Under the pieces are notes generated by a model. That model saw nothing but the letters and a program-made list of their open reading frames with translations. It was not told where the DNA came from and made no database searches. From Deltaproteobacteria bacterium (lineage in GTDB: Bacteria > Desulfobacterota > B13-G15 > RBG-16-54-18), in contig JAFGNJ010000005.1 in NCBI GenBank assembly GCA_016927065.1, forward strand, positions 124,001 through 188,000: a stretch of 64,000 nt of DNA, given 5' to 3'. Position 1 is the stretch's first letter. Each line of letters starts with the position of its first letter. Positions 1 to 7,561 of this stretch are shown piece after piece. The position numbers were made by a program, and so were the translations under genes.

Positions 1-438
1 ACGAGCCCATAAGATTTCGACTTCTCGGCTAGCTAAGAATTTCGGCGCGGCACGAGGGTATCCAGTGCGAATTGGATGACTTGTTGCGGTCGCATACAGT
101 TGGGGGACTGCCAACTGTGCTGCAACCAAGCCGTAATTACCACCATTGGATGGCGGAGAACGATCAATGATTTCTGCGCTTTCGAACTCGAAGGAAATCT
201 CGGGACGACCCCGTCTCAACCCCGACGCTATAGCCCAGCCTTTGACGAAAGGATCAGTAACAGACCGAGCATCGGATTCAGACGCGAAGTGAACGTGCAT
301 TTCCAAGACGAGTTTGCCAGCGGACAGCCGTGCACGAAATGCGTTCGTCTCGACCTCAATCGGCGCAACTTCAACGAACTCAATGAATGAGGCAGGAATG
401 GCTCGGTAGCGCAAATGGGAAACATGCGGATCGTTCAT
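1..438 (-). CDS. Uncharacterised protein, 3' end beyond the window edge
   Basis: An open leftward frame of 146 codons runs from an ATG at 438 off the left edge without a stop, so the gene is partial at its C-terminal end. The protein starts MNDPHVSHLRYRAIPAS and has the even residue mix of a soluble globular protein; I do not recognise the family. The codon pattern and length make this frame more convincing than the antisense frame at 76-390. An AAGGAG sits at 485-490, rather far from the ATG; a 12-codon leader frame from a TTG near 473 ends in a TGA that overlaps the ATG as ATGA, so translational coupling is possible. No function is assigned. Confidence 0.6.
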   Translation of the reverse strand, partial: MNDPHVSHLRYRAIPASFIEFVEVAPIEVETNAFRARLSAGKLVLEMHVHFASESDARSVTDPFVKGWAIASGLRRGRPEISFEFESAEIIDRSPPSNGGNYGLVAAQLAVPQLYATATSHPIRTGYPRAAPKFLASREVEILWAR

Positions 439-551
439 TCGATAACCCGCCGATGCTTCATGACAGCGAACAATTTTTATAAATCTCCTTATTATATTAC
501 CCCAATATTGTTATATTGAGCATATAAGACATCTGCGAAAGATTGTAACTA

Positions 552-579
552 TTATTATCGCAGGTAGCCATGTTGTCAA
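552..579 (-). promoter_or_regulatory. Candidate sigma-70 promoter for the left-edge gene
   Basis: On the minus strand TTGACA (579-574) is followed after 16 bases by TAATAA (557-552). The next features downstream are the AAGGAG at 490-485 and the start at 438. It lies directly after the nitroreductase stop, so the edge gene could be transcribed independently. Called by eye. Confidence 0.4.
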
Positions 580-582
580 TCC

Positions 583-1464
583 CTACCGCCACACCACCTT
601 CGCAGGATCGCGCTTCACGAGTCTCTGATATCTGATCTTCTGGTATCCGAGGGTCATGGCCCCGAAGCAGCGATGATCTCGCGGTATACCCAGCCATTTT
701 TTGATCCGACGGCTGTTGTTCACGGCGCTCTGAAGATACCCATTGAAGCAGCATCCTATCCCCAGTGTGTGGGCCATGAGCGAGCAGTTATAGAGGGCCA
801 ACGCGCCGTTAAAGGCCGAGCAGGTGTCCCACGATTCTGCATGGACCACCATCACCACCGGCGCTTGATAAAACAAGCGGTCCTCACCCTGGGCCATTAC
901 TTCCTTGACGTGCTCGATCTTAGGGAGGGATTCCCGCAGGTTTTCAACGATTCTACGCCCGGCGAACAAACCCAACAGGAAGGCACCGAACCTCCCTCGG
1001 ACCAATCCAAAGATCCGCTCATAAAAGGCGATAGCCATTTCTCGAAGCTTGTCGATCTCCTCAGGGGCGGTCAATACTACATAGCGGACATTCTGGCTGT
1101 TGCTTCCGGTCGGGGCGTACCTGCCGGCCTCGATAATCCGCTCCAGCACCTTTTTGGGCACCGGCTTTCTGCGATAGTTCCTCACGGATCTGCGCTCACG
1201 GATCAGGAGCATGAGCTGCTCAGGAGTGATGGCAAGCTCCGACCCTGGCCGTGGACCTTTCCCAAGGGCAGCCGACTCATGCCGGATTGCCTCCTCCGGG
1301 CAGACGGCCCCGCAGTGCCCGCAGCCAATACACCAATCGCCTCTCACCACGGCGGCCGTGGCATCCATCAATTCGAACACAAAAGACGGACAGACCTCCA
1401 TGCACAAACCACAACCCGTGCACGTCTCCATAATAACCTCTGGTGGGGCATAGGTACGTCTCAT
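583..1464 (-). CDS. Ferredoxin-fused nitroreductase family protein
   Basis: The 293-residue protein joins an N-terminal two-cluster ferredoxin module to an FMN-dependent nitroreductase fold. Cysteines at about 15, 18, 21, 25 and 45, 48, 51, 55 form two CxxCxxCxxxCP motifs for two [4Fe-4S] clusters. RRSVRNY near residue 91 is the usual start of the nitroreductase domain that binds FMN. Members of this family are cytoplasmic electron-transfer oxidoreductases common in anaerobes; the substrate is not predictable. The start was set at the ATG at 1464 because AAGGAGG lies 11 bases upstream; the earlier in-frame ATG at 1488 overlaps that ribosome binding site. It is monocistronic and divergent from the TRAP operon. 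Confidence 0.88.
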   Translation of the reverse strand: MRRTYAPPEVIMETCTGCGLCMEVCPSFVFELMDATAAVVRGDWCIGCGHCGAVCPEEAIRHESAALGKGPRPGSELAITPEQLMLLIRERRSVRNYRRKPVPKKVLERIIEAGRYAPTGSNSQNVRYVVLTAPEEIDKLREMAIAFYERIFGLVRGRFGAFLLGLFAGRRIVENLRESLPKIEHVKEVMAQGEDRLFYQAPVVMVVHAESWDTCSAFNGALALYNCSLMAHTLGIGCCFNGYLQSAVNNSRRIKKWLGIPRDHRCFGAMTLGYQKIRYQRLVKRDPAKVVWR

Positions 1465-1540
1465 GACGTGTTCACCCTCCTTTGTCAAAGTCTTCGTCGT
1501 CCTCCCTTTTTCGCACAGAATCTACCTCTGTGATAATATA

Positions 1541-1569
1541 AATTATCGTTCAGCGCAAGAAAGATTCAA
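1541..1569 (-). promoter_or_regulatory. Candidate promoter for the nitroreductase gene
   Basis: TTGAAT (1569-1564) and ATAATT (1546-1541) on the minus strand are separated by 17 bases and lie about 80 bases before the start at 1464. It lies in the divergent gap shared with the TRAP operon. Confidence 0.4.
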
Positions 1570-1615
1570 TACAGCCGTATCAATACAGAAAAACCACCGA
1601 GGGTGTTTTAAAGGG

Positions 1616-1644
1616 TTGACATTGTTCCGTTTTCGTAGAAATAT
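1616..1644 (+). promoter_or_regulatory. Candidate promoter for the TRAP operon
   Basis: TTGACA at 1616-1621 is followed after 17 bases by AAATAT at 1639-1644, about 40 bases before the first ATG at 1684. The -35 box is perfect and the -10 box is weak. Confidence 0.45.
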
Positions 1645-1683
1645 TACATATACAGGGAAGTATTTGATCTGTTGGAGGAGAAT

Positions 1684-2565
1684 ATGAGTTTTTCACGGCG
1701 TTCGATAGGGGTTGCCCTTATACTATTGATCATTACCTCTCAATCTGCCTGCGTCTTCAGTAAAAAGGCACGAGTAGCAACGGCAGCGTTATTGTTGGAA
1801 GACGTCGCCAAGGCTGCCTACAAACAATCTGATCTCAAGGTAATCAGAGATGGCATGCCTGCCTACCTCATGCTGATGGACGGCATGATCGAGGCATGGC
1901 CGGACAACGAACAGCTATTAATCGCTGCCGCCCAGGCCTATTCATCCTTTGCCTCGATCTTTGGAGACGATCAGGACAAAGAATATTCTAAACAACTCTT
2001 AGGAAAAGCACGAGACTACGCCCTGCAATCCCTGATACAAAGAGGATTCAAAGATCCCATAAAGAGCTCTTTTGATGATTTCACAACTGACGTGAAGGCC
2101 AGCGGCAAAAAAGATGTCCCCTATGTCTTCTGGGCCGCTACCTGTTGGGCAAGCTGGATCATGCTCAATCTGGATTCAATGGAGGCCATGGCCGAACTGC
2201 CGCGAGTGGAACTCATGATGCACAGGTGCCTGGAGCTTGATGAGGAATTCTACTACGGCGGGCCCCACCTCTTTATGGGAATGTGGCTTTCCGCCAGGCC
2301 CGCCATTGCCGGCGGAGACCTTCAAAAGGCACAAGAACATTTTCTCAAGGCCCTGGATTTGGGTGAAGGGAAATTTTTGATGGCCTACGTCTATTATGCC
2401 GAGTACTACGCTCGACGAGCTATGGAAAAAGACCTCTTCGTATCCATTCTAAAAAAAGTCGTGGATACCCCTGCGGATTACTCGCCGGAATTAACCTTGC
2501 TCAATACCGTGGCAAAAACCAAGGCCCAGGAAATGTTAAACAACGCAGATGAATACTTTGAATAG
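1684..2565 (+). CDS. TatT-like lipoprotein of a TRAP transporter (TPR fold)
   Basis: The 293-residue protein has a short basic N-terminus, a hydrophobic segment at residues 8-18 and a cysteine at 23 in a lipobox-like SQSAC context, so it is probably a lipoprotein. The rest is helical with TPR-like spacing. It matches what I know of the TatT family, periplasmic TPR lipoproteins that pair with a TRAP substrate-binding protein (the TatP-TatT pair of Treponema). The start is the ATG at 1684, with GGAGGAG just upstream; an in-frame TTG at 1672 is less likely. It is first in the operon and ends 9 bases before the DctP-type gene, which supports a role in handing ligand to the transporter. Confidence 0.8.
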   Translation: MSFSRRSIGVALILLIITSQSACVFSKKARVATAALLLEDVAKAAYKQSDLKVIRDGMPAYLMLMDGMIEAWPDNEQLLIAAAQAYSSFASIFGDDQDKEYSKQLLGKARDYALQSLIQRGFKDPIKSSFDDFTTDVKASGKKDVPYVFWAATCWASWIMLNLDSMEAMAELPRVELMMHRCLELDEEFYYGGPHLFMGMWLSARPAIAGGDLQKAQEHFLKALDLGEGKFLMAYVYYAEYYARRAMEKDLFVSILKKVVDTPADYSPELTLLNTVAKTKAQEMLNNADEYFE

Positions 2566-2574
2566 GAGCACACA

Positions 2575-3600
2575 ATGATGAAAAAATGCGCCCTTATAAC
2601 AAGCGTGGTTTGTAGTCTCGTCGTCCTGCTGCTTGCCATCTCAGCAACCGCACGTGCGCAGGAAGAGCTTGTGATAAAAATGGCCACGTTGGCCCCCGAA
2701 GGAAGTTCATGGATCAAGACATTCAATACCATCAACGCCGAGGTGATGGAGAAAACCGGGAACAAGGTCAAGTTTAAGATCTATGCCGGAGGCGTATTAG
2801 GTGATGAAAAAGACATGCTGCGAAAAATGCAGATCGGGCAGATACATGGCGCCGGCCTGACTACAGCAGGGCTCTCGGTGCTCTTTAAGGATATCGACGT
2901 ATTACATATCCCTTTCCTTTTTCAAGATTATGACGAGGTGGATTATATCTTGAAAAAGATGGGAACTTACTTTACGAAGGGATTGGAAGATAATGGATAC
3001 ATCCTCTTGGGGTGGTCAGAAGCGGGGTTTGTCTACCTCATGTCCACTACCCCCATTGCTAGTGTCAGCGAACTCAAAAAGGCGAAGGTCTGGATTTGGC
3101 ACGAATCGCCGCTGGCTAAGGCCATTTTCGATGAAGCCGGCGTTTCAGCCATTCCCCTCTCTGTCCCCGATGTCCTGATCGGACTTCAAACCGGCATGGT
3201 GGATGTCGTCTATACACCACCAACAGCGGCCATTTCCCTACAGTGGTTCACAAAGATAAAGTATCTCACCAATGTCCCGTTGGTATATATGGGAGGTGGA
3301 TTGGTTGTCAAAAAAGATGTCTTTAAAAAGCTACCCCAATCCTGGCAGGATACTATCACTACAGCCTTTCAACGCAACTTGGATCAATTAAAGACAGTGA
3401 CCAGAAGTGAGAACCAAGAGGCAATCACGGTAATGAAAAAACACGGGGTGAAGATTATAACTCCTTCAGCGGATCAAATCGCTGAATTCAAAAGGCTGTC
3501 GGATACGGCAATGGCCCGACTCGTTAACAAATCCTTCTCCAAAAAAGTCATGGATGAGGTCACCACTGACCTTGAAATCTATCGAAAGGGAAAGAAATAA
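2575..3600 (+). CDS. dctP: TRAP transporter substrate-binding protein (DctP/TatP family)
   Basis: The 341-residue periplasmic protein has a clear signal peptide with likely cleavage after ARA at residue 28. The mature start (ELVIKMATLAPEGSSW) and later elements such as YAGGVLGDE and IPLSVPDVLIGLQTGMVD are typical of DctP-family solute receptors. It captures an organic acid-like ligand and delivers it to the DctQ-DctM membrane complex. TAGGAG precedes an ATGATG start. The TAA stop shares its last base with the ATG of dctQ. With a TatT partner upstream it belongs to the TatPT subgroup, whose ligands are thought to be hydrophobic or unusual; the exact ligand is unknown. Confidence 0.9.
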   Translation: MMKKCALITSVVCSLVVLLLAISATARAQEELVIKMATLAPEGSSWIKTFNTINAEVMEKTGNKVKFKIYAGGVLGDEKDMLRKMQIGQIHGAGLTTAGLSVLFKDIDVLHIPFLFQDYDEVDYILKKMGTYFTKGLEDNGYILLGWSEAGFVYLMSTTPIASVSELKKAKVWIWHESPLAKAIFDEAGVSAIPLSVPDVLIGLQTGMVDVVYTPPTAAISLQWFTKIKYLTNVPLVYMGGGLVVKKDVFKKLPQSWQDTITTAFQRNLDQLKTVTRSENQEAITVMKKHGVKIITPSADQIAEFKRLSDTAMARLVNKSFSKKVMDEVTTDLEIYRKGKK

Positions 3601-4097
3601 TGGCTAACTGGGAACAAGTAGATACCATTATCGACCGAGTGGAGGAGGGCCTTATCTCTATCCTGCTGGGTCTTATGATCTTCATCGCCTTTCTACAAAT
3701 CGTTCTTCGAAACATCTTTGCCACCGGTCTCTTCTGGGCAGACCCGCTCGTGCGAAATTTGGTCTTGTGGGTTGGTTTTGTCGGTGCAGCCATCGCTACC
3801 AGAGCGGGGAGACATATCACTATTGATATAATGCCACAGTGGGTGCCTCCCCTAGGAAAAGCCATGATTGGGCTCATCACACAATTATTCTCAGCCGTTA
3901 TCTGTGGGCTCCTAACCTTTGCCGCTTTCAAATTTGTCAGAAATGAGGCCCTCATGGGAAGCGTCACGTTTTTGGGAATACCTGCGTGGGTCCCACAAAT
4001 TATCATGCCGATAACCTTCGGTATCATGAGCCTACAATTTCTTTTCCATTCCTTGCAGACCCTTTCGAAAATTATAAGAAAAGAAAAAAAAGGATAA
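3600..4097 (+). CDS. dctQ: TRAP transporter small permease (DctQ family)
   Basis: The 165-residue integral membrane protein has four hydrophobic segments (roughly residues 18-38, 52-72, 92-112 and 128-150), the usual DctQ topology. The sequence FWADPLVRNLVLWVGFVG matches the conserved DctQ core. It forms the transport unit together with DctM. The start overlaps the dctP stop by one base (TAATG), and the stop abuts the dctM start, which indicates translational coupling. Confidence 0.88.
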   Translation: MANWEQVDTIIDRVEEGLISILLGLMIFIAFLQIVLRNIFATGLFWADPLVRNLVLWVGFVGAAIATRAGRHITIDIMPQWVPPLGKAMIGLITQLFSAVICGLLTFAAFKFVRNEALMGSVTFLGIPAWVPQIIMPITFGIMSLQFLFHSLQTLSKIIRKEKKG

Positions 4098-5351
4098 ATG
4101 TCTTTCTTTATACTCATCGTATTTTTGTTGCTGTTTGGAACCCCTATCTTCGTCGTCATCGCCGGTTTGGCCCTTTTTCTCTTCCACACAAGCCAGATCG
4201 ATTCATCGGCCATGATTATCGAGATGTACCGAATGGCCACAACGCCGATACTCGTGGCCATCCCCCTCTTCACCTTTGCCGGATACCTCCTTTCAGAAAG
4301 TGGAGCGCCAAAAAGATTGATCAGGATTCACGATGCGGTCCTCGGGTGGTCGCCTGGGGGCTTATCGGTTATCGCCTTGATCAGCTGTGCCGTCTTCACC
4401 GCATTGACCGGTGCCACCGGTCTCACCATCATCGCCTTGGGAGGGATTCTCTTCCCCGCCATGCTCAGGGCGAAATATCCTGAGCGGTTTTCGCTCGGCC
4501 TGTTGACCACCTCAGGAACCCTGGGTCTTCTCTTCCCCCCTAGTCTCCCCCTCATCATTTACGCCATTGTGGCAAAAGTAAGGATCGATCAGCTCTTTCT
4601 GGGGGGCATCTTGCCCGGTATCTTGTTGGTGATCGTGCTCTCAGGATTCAGTGTTCAGAGGGCCGTCGCCTCCCACGTCCCACGCGCGCGGTTCGAGTGG
4701 GGAGAAGTATTCAAGGCGTTAAAGGAATCTCTCTGGGAGATCCCTCTCCCTTTTATAGTACTTGGTGGTATCTACAGCGGATACTTTGCGGTCAGCGAGG
4801 CCGCCGCCATCACGGTAGTCTATGTGTTGTTGGTAGAAGTGGCCATTTACCGGGACATCCGGTGGCGTGAACTGCCCCAAATCATGCGTAAGAGCATGGT
4901 GCTGGTGGGCGGAATCCTGATCATCCTTGGTGCCGCCCTTGGCCTGACCAATTATTTGATAGACGCGGAAATACCCTTTAAGGTACTACAATTCTTCAAG
5001 GCCTATATCAGCAGTCCTATCGTCTTCCTTATAATGCTGAATCTCTTCCTTCTCGCGGTGGGTTGCATCATGGATATCTTCGCTGCCCTAACCGTCGTCG
5101 TCCCCATCATTACCCCCGTCGCCATCGCCTATGGCATCCACCCCGTCCATCTCGGGATCATCTTCCTCACCAATCTGCATATCGGGGCTTCAACCCCTCC
5201 TGTGGGAATCAACCTTTTTATCTCCAGTCTGCGTTTTGAAAAACCGATCATGAAAATTATAATGTCCTCTCTTCCCTTTCTCTTCATACTCTTGCTCTCC
5301 TTGGCTCTCATCACCTACATCCCCTGGTTGAGCCTCGTCTTTTTGAAGTAG
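4098..5351 (+). CDS. dctM: TRAP transporter large permease (DctM family)
   Basis: The 417-residue polytopic membrane protein has about 11-12 hydrophobic segments and the DctM hallmarks PLFTFAGYLLSESG and GTLGLLFPPSLPLI, with a late STPPVGINLF motif. It carries substrate across the inner membrane using an ion gradient. It starts immediately after the dctQ stop and is the last gene of the operon. A weak AAAGG/CCTTT hairpin with a T run at about 5370-5394 may end the transcript. Confidence 0.92.
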   Translation: MSFFILIVFLLLFGTPIFVVIAGLALFLFHTSQIDSSAMIIEMYRMATTPILVAIPLFTFAGYLLSESGAPKRLIRIHDAVLGWSPGGLSVIALISCAVFTALTGATGLTIIALGGILFPAMLRAKYPERFSLGLLTTSGTLGLLFPPSLPLIIYAIVAKVRIDQLFLGGILPGILLVIVLSGFSVQRAVASHVPRARFEWGEVFKALKESLWEIPLPFIVLGGIYSGYFAVSEAAAITVVYVLLVEVAIYRDIRWRELPQIMRKSMVLVGGILIILGAALGLTNYLIDAEIPFKVLQFFKAYISSPIVFLIMLNLFLLAVGCIMDIFAALTVVVPIITPVAIAYGIHPVHLGIIFLTNLHIGASTPPVGINLFISSLRFEKPIMKIIMSSLPFLFILLLSLALITYIPWLSLVFLK

Positions 5352-5486
5352 GCACCCACAGGGAAAAGCAAAGGCTCAACAAAAACCTTTTTTTAAAAAA
5401 CAATGTCGTGGCGTCCTGAATGCACTATGTGGTAAGATAGGGCCGTTTTTTCGTACTATATATTCTTTGGCACAGAGGAGGCGAAT

Positions 5487-6590
5487 ATGTCCGTGACTAC
5501 AATTGAGCAACTCGGCAAATTGGGTCAGAGTGTGTGGTTTGATTATATCAGCCGGTCGTTAATGAAGAGCGGCAGGCTCAAAGCATTGATAGACTTAGGT
5601 GTAACGGGTATGACCTCTAACCCTACCATCTTTGATCAGGCCATAAACTCAGGTGATGAATACGACGAACAGATAGGGGAGCTCCACAGGCAGGGAAAAA
5701 GCACCTTTGAAATATATGATGAGGTGACCGTGAGGGATATCCAGGAGGCTACGGATACCTTTAGACCCATCTATGAACGGACCGAAGGCCTCGATGGGTA
5801 CGTCAGCCTCGAGATCAACCCCAAACTGGCGTACAACACGCAGGAAACGATAGATGAAGGCACAAGATTGGTCGCAAAGATGAATCGCCCCAATGTCATG
5901 TTCAAGGTTCCGGCAACGGATGACGGATATGAGGCGATCACGGCGTTGCTGGCCGAGGGAATCAACGTTAATGTCACGCTGATATTCTCCTTGAAACAGT
6001 ACCAGAAAACGGCGGCCGCATACCTCGAAGGCGTCACAAAGCTACTTCAGAAGGGGGGTGACGCGCGTCAGGTGCGTTCGGTGGCCAGTGTCTTTGTCAG
6101 CCGCGTCGATACCTCTGTAGACAAACTCCTCGATCAGCTCCCGGACAAAAAGGAGGCTGCATCCCTGAGGGGCAAGGCGGCGGTGGCCAATGCGAACTTG
6201 ATCTATAGCGAATATGCCCGGATATTCGCTGAGGATGAATTCAAGCGGCTGGAACAACAAGGGGCATCTGTCCAGAGGGTCCTCTGGGGTTCTACCGGCA
6301 CGAAGAATCCAGACTACAGCGATATCAAGTATGTGACCGAATTGATCGCTAAAGACACCGTCAATACCGTACCGGAAAAGACCCTTGAGGCATTCCTAGA
6401 CCACGGGGTGGTTAAGGAAACACTTACCGCAAAAGCCGATGAGGCCCAAACGATTATCGATGCCCTCCAAAGACTCGGCATTGACATCAACGCCGTCTGC
6501 GCAAAATTACTCGAGGACGGCGTAGTCGCCTTTGAAAAATCATTTGACTCTCTCCTGGATGCCATAGAGAAAAAGACGCGGAGCATGTAA
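5487..6590 (+). CDS. tal: Transaldolase
   Basis: The 367-residue protein catalyses transfer of a dihydroxyacetone unit between sugar phosphates in the non-oxidative pentose phosphate pathway. GVTGMTSNPTIFDQAI (about 39-54) is the classic N-terminal signature, and Lys140 in MFKVPATDDG is the expected Schiff-base lysine. The length fits the actinobacterial and cyanobacterial type of single-domain transaldolase. AGAGGAGG precedes the ATG by about 6 bases. It lies next to, but on the opposite strand from, pgi; related organisms often carry the two as one Tal-Pgi fusion. Confidence 0.93.
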   Translation: MSVTTIEQLGKLGQSVWFDYISRSLMKSGRLKALIDLGVTGMTSNPTIFDQAINSGDEYDEQIGELHRQGKSTFEIYDEVTVRDIQEATDTFRPIYERTEGLDGYVSLEINPKLAYNTQETIDEGTRLVAKMNRPNVMFKVPATDDGYEAITALLAEGINVNVTLIFSLKQYQKTAAAYLEGVTKLLQKGGDARQVRSVASVFVSRVDTSVDKLLDQLPDKKEAASLRGKAAVANANLIYSEYARIFAEDEFKRLEQQGASVQRVLWGSTGTKNPDYSDIKYVTELIAKDTVNTVPEKTLEAFLDHGVVKETLTAKADEAQTIIDALQRLGIDINAVCAKLLEDGVVAFEKSFDSLLDAIEKKTRSM

Positions 6591-6696
6591 AGAAAGCTAC
6601 CTCTGAGGAAATATCAAAAGTCACTATTCATAACGAGAACTTCGAAATAATAACGATCTTGGCGGATTCTGCAACGATTAACTCCTTTGGGGCCTT

Positions 6697-7404
6697 GTGA
6701 GAAAAATATTTCCGCACCCTTTATCTTGGATCGTTAAGCACTCAGTCAAACACACCATGAAAAAAGCAGAAACAAGCAAGCCCAGTTGGGCAGAAGTCAC
6801 AGCGGTGATCACTACCGCTGTCCTTCACTTTCTATCAAAGGCGGTCGGTCTTCACGGCTTTTTCATCGTAGCGGCAGTACTTTTTTGGATTGTGTTCATT
6901 CTTTGGCGCGCAAAACGGCAACCTGGCGTTCTCTCTGAGTGGGGATTCCGTGCCGACAATCTATTACAGACCTTTCTAATAACAGCAACTGTTTCATTGC
7001 CGGGGATCATTGCTATGGCGTACTTCGGTTCTCTGCACGGTACGTTTATTCTCCCTCCCCACCTGTGTATTCTGCTAATCCTCTACCCAATCTGGGGGAT
7101 TATTCAGCAGTTTCTCATCCAAGGCCTTGTGGTACGGAATCTTTCTTTGACGCCGTTTGGCTCACACCCTATCTTCCTAGTGCTTCTCGGCGCAACACTG
7201 TTTGGGCTGGTACATACCCCGAACATTCTCCTTATGCTCGCCACCTTCTGCCTTGGGCTACTATTCGTCCCTCTCTACCTACGCCTACACAACCTGTGGC
7301 CTTTGGGTTTATTCCACGGGTGGCTGGGAAGCCTCTTCTACCTCTGGGTCCTCGGTCATGACCCTTGGCAAGATCTCCTAACCACTTTAGGCTTCACTAC
7401 ATAA
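6697..7404 (+). CDS. CPBP/CAAX-protease-like membrane protein lacking the usual EE motif
   Basis: The 235-residue protein has about six or seven hydrophobic helices. It keeps the second and third CPBP (Rce1-like) motifs as FGLVHTPN and LFHGWLGSL, which hold the histidines of the family. The first motif, normally EExxxR, reads QQFLIQGLVVRN, so both usual glutamates are glutamines. It may be a catalytically dead or altered homologue. The start is uncertain: the GTG at 6697 has no strong ribosome binding site, and an in-frame ATG lies at 6757. It is a single gene between tal and the convergent pgi. Confidence 0.65.
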   Translation: MRKIFPHPLSWIVKHSVKHTMKKAETSKPSWAEVTAVITTAVLHFLSKAVGLHGFFIVAAVLFWIVFILWRAKRQPGVLSEWGFRADNLLQTFLITATVSLPGIIAMAYFGSLHGTFILPPHLCILLILYPIWGIIQQFLIQGLVVRNLSLTPFGSHPIFLVLLGATLFGLVHTPNILLMLATFCLGLLFVPLYLRLHNLWPLGLFHGWLGSLFYLWVLGHDPWQDLLTTLGFTT

Positions 7405-7561
7405 GGATGACTAACAACTCCTGAAACGAGCACATGACGCAATGGTTTTGACCGTGGGGCAACTGCTATGTATAATTTATTTCAAGAACAATAAATTGGT
7501 TTTGAGAAAATTGATCAGAGCAATCTTGAATGGTTCACTTGCCGCAACTCCCGACAGTACC

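Noticed and set aside
673-1533. Long plus-strand frame of 286 codons
   Set aside because: Antisense to the nitroreductase, whose iron-sulphur and FMN motifs are clear.
3560-4273. Minus-strand frame of 237 codons
   Set aside because: Antisense to dctQ and dctM; very basic composition typical of shadow frames.
7474-7497. AATTTATT/AATAAATT inverted repeat between convergent genes as a terminator
   Set aside because: Pure A/T stem with no T run at a useful place; too weak to call.
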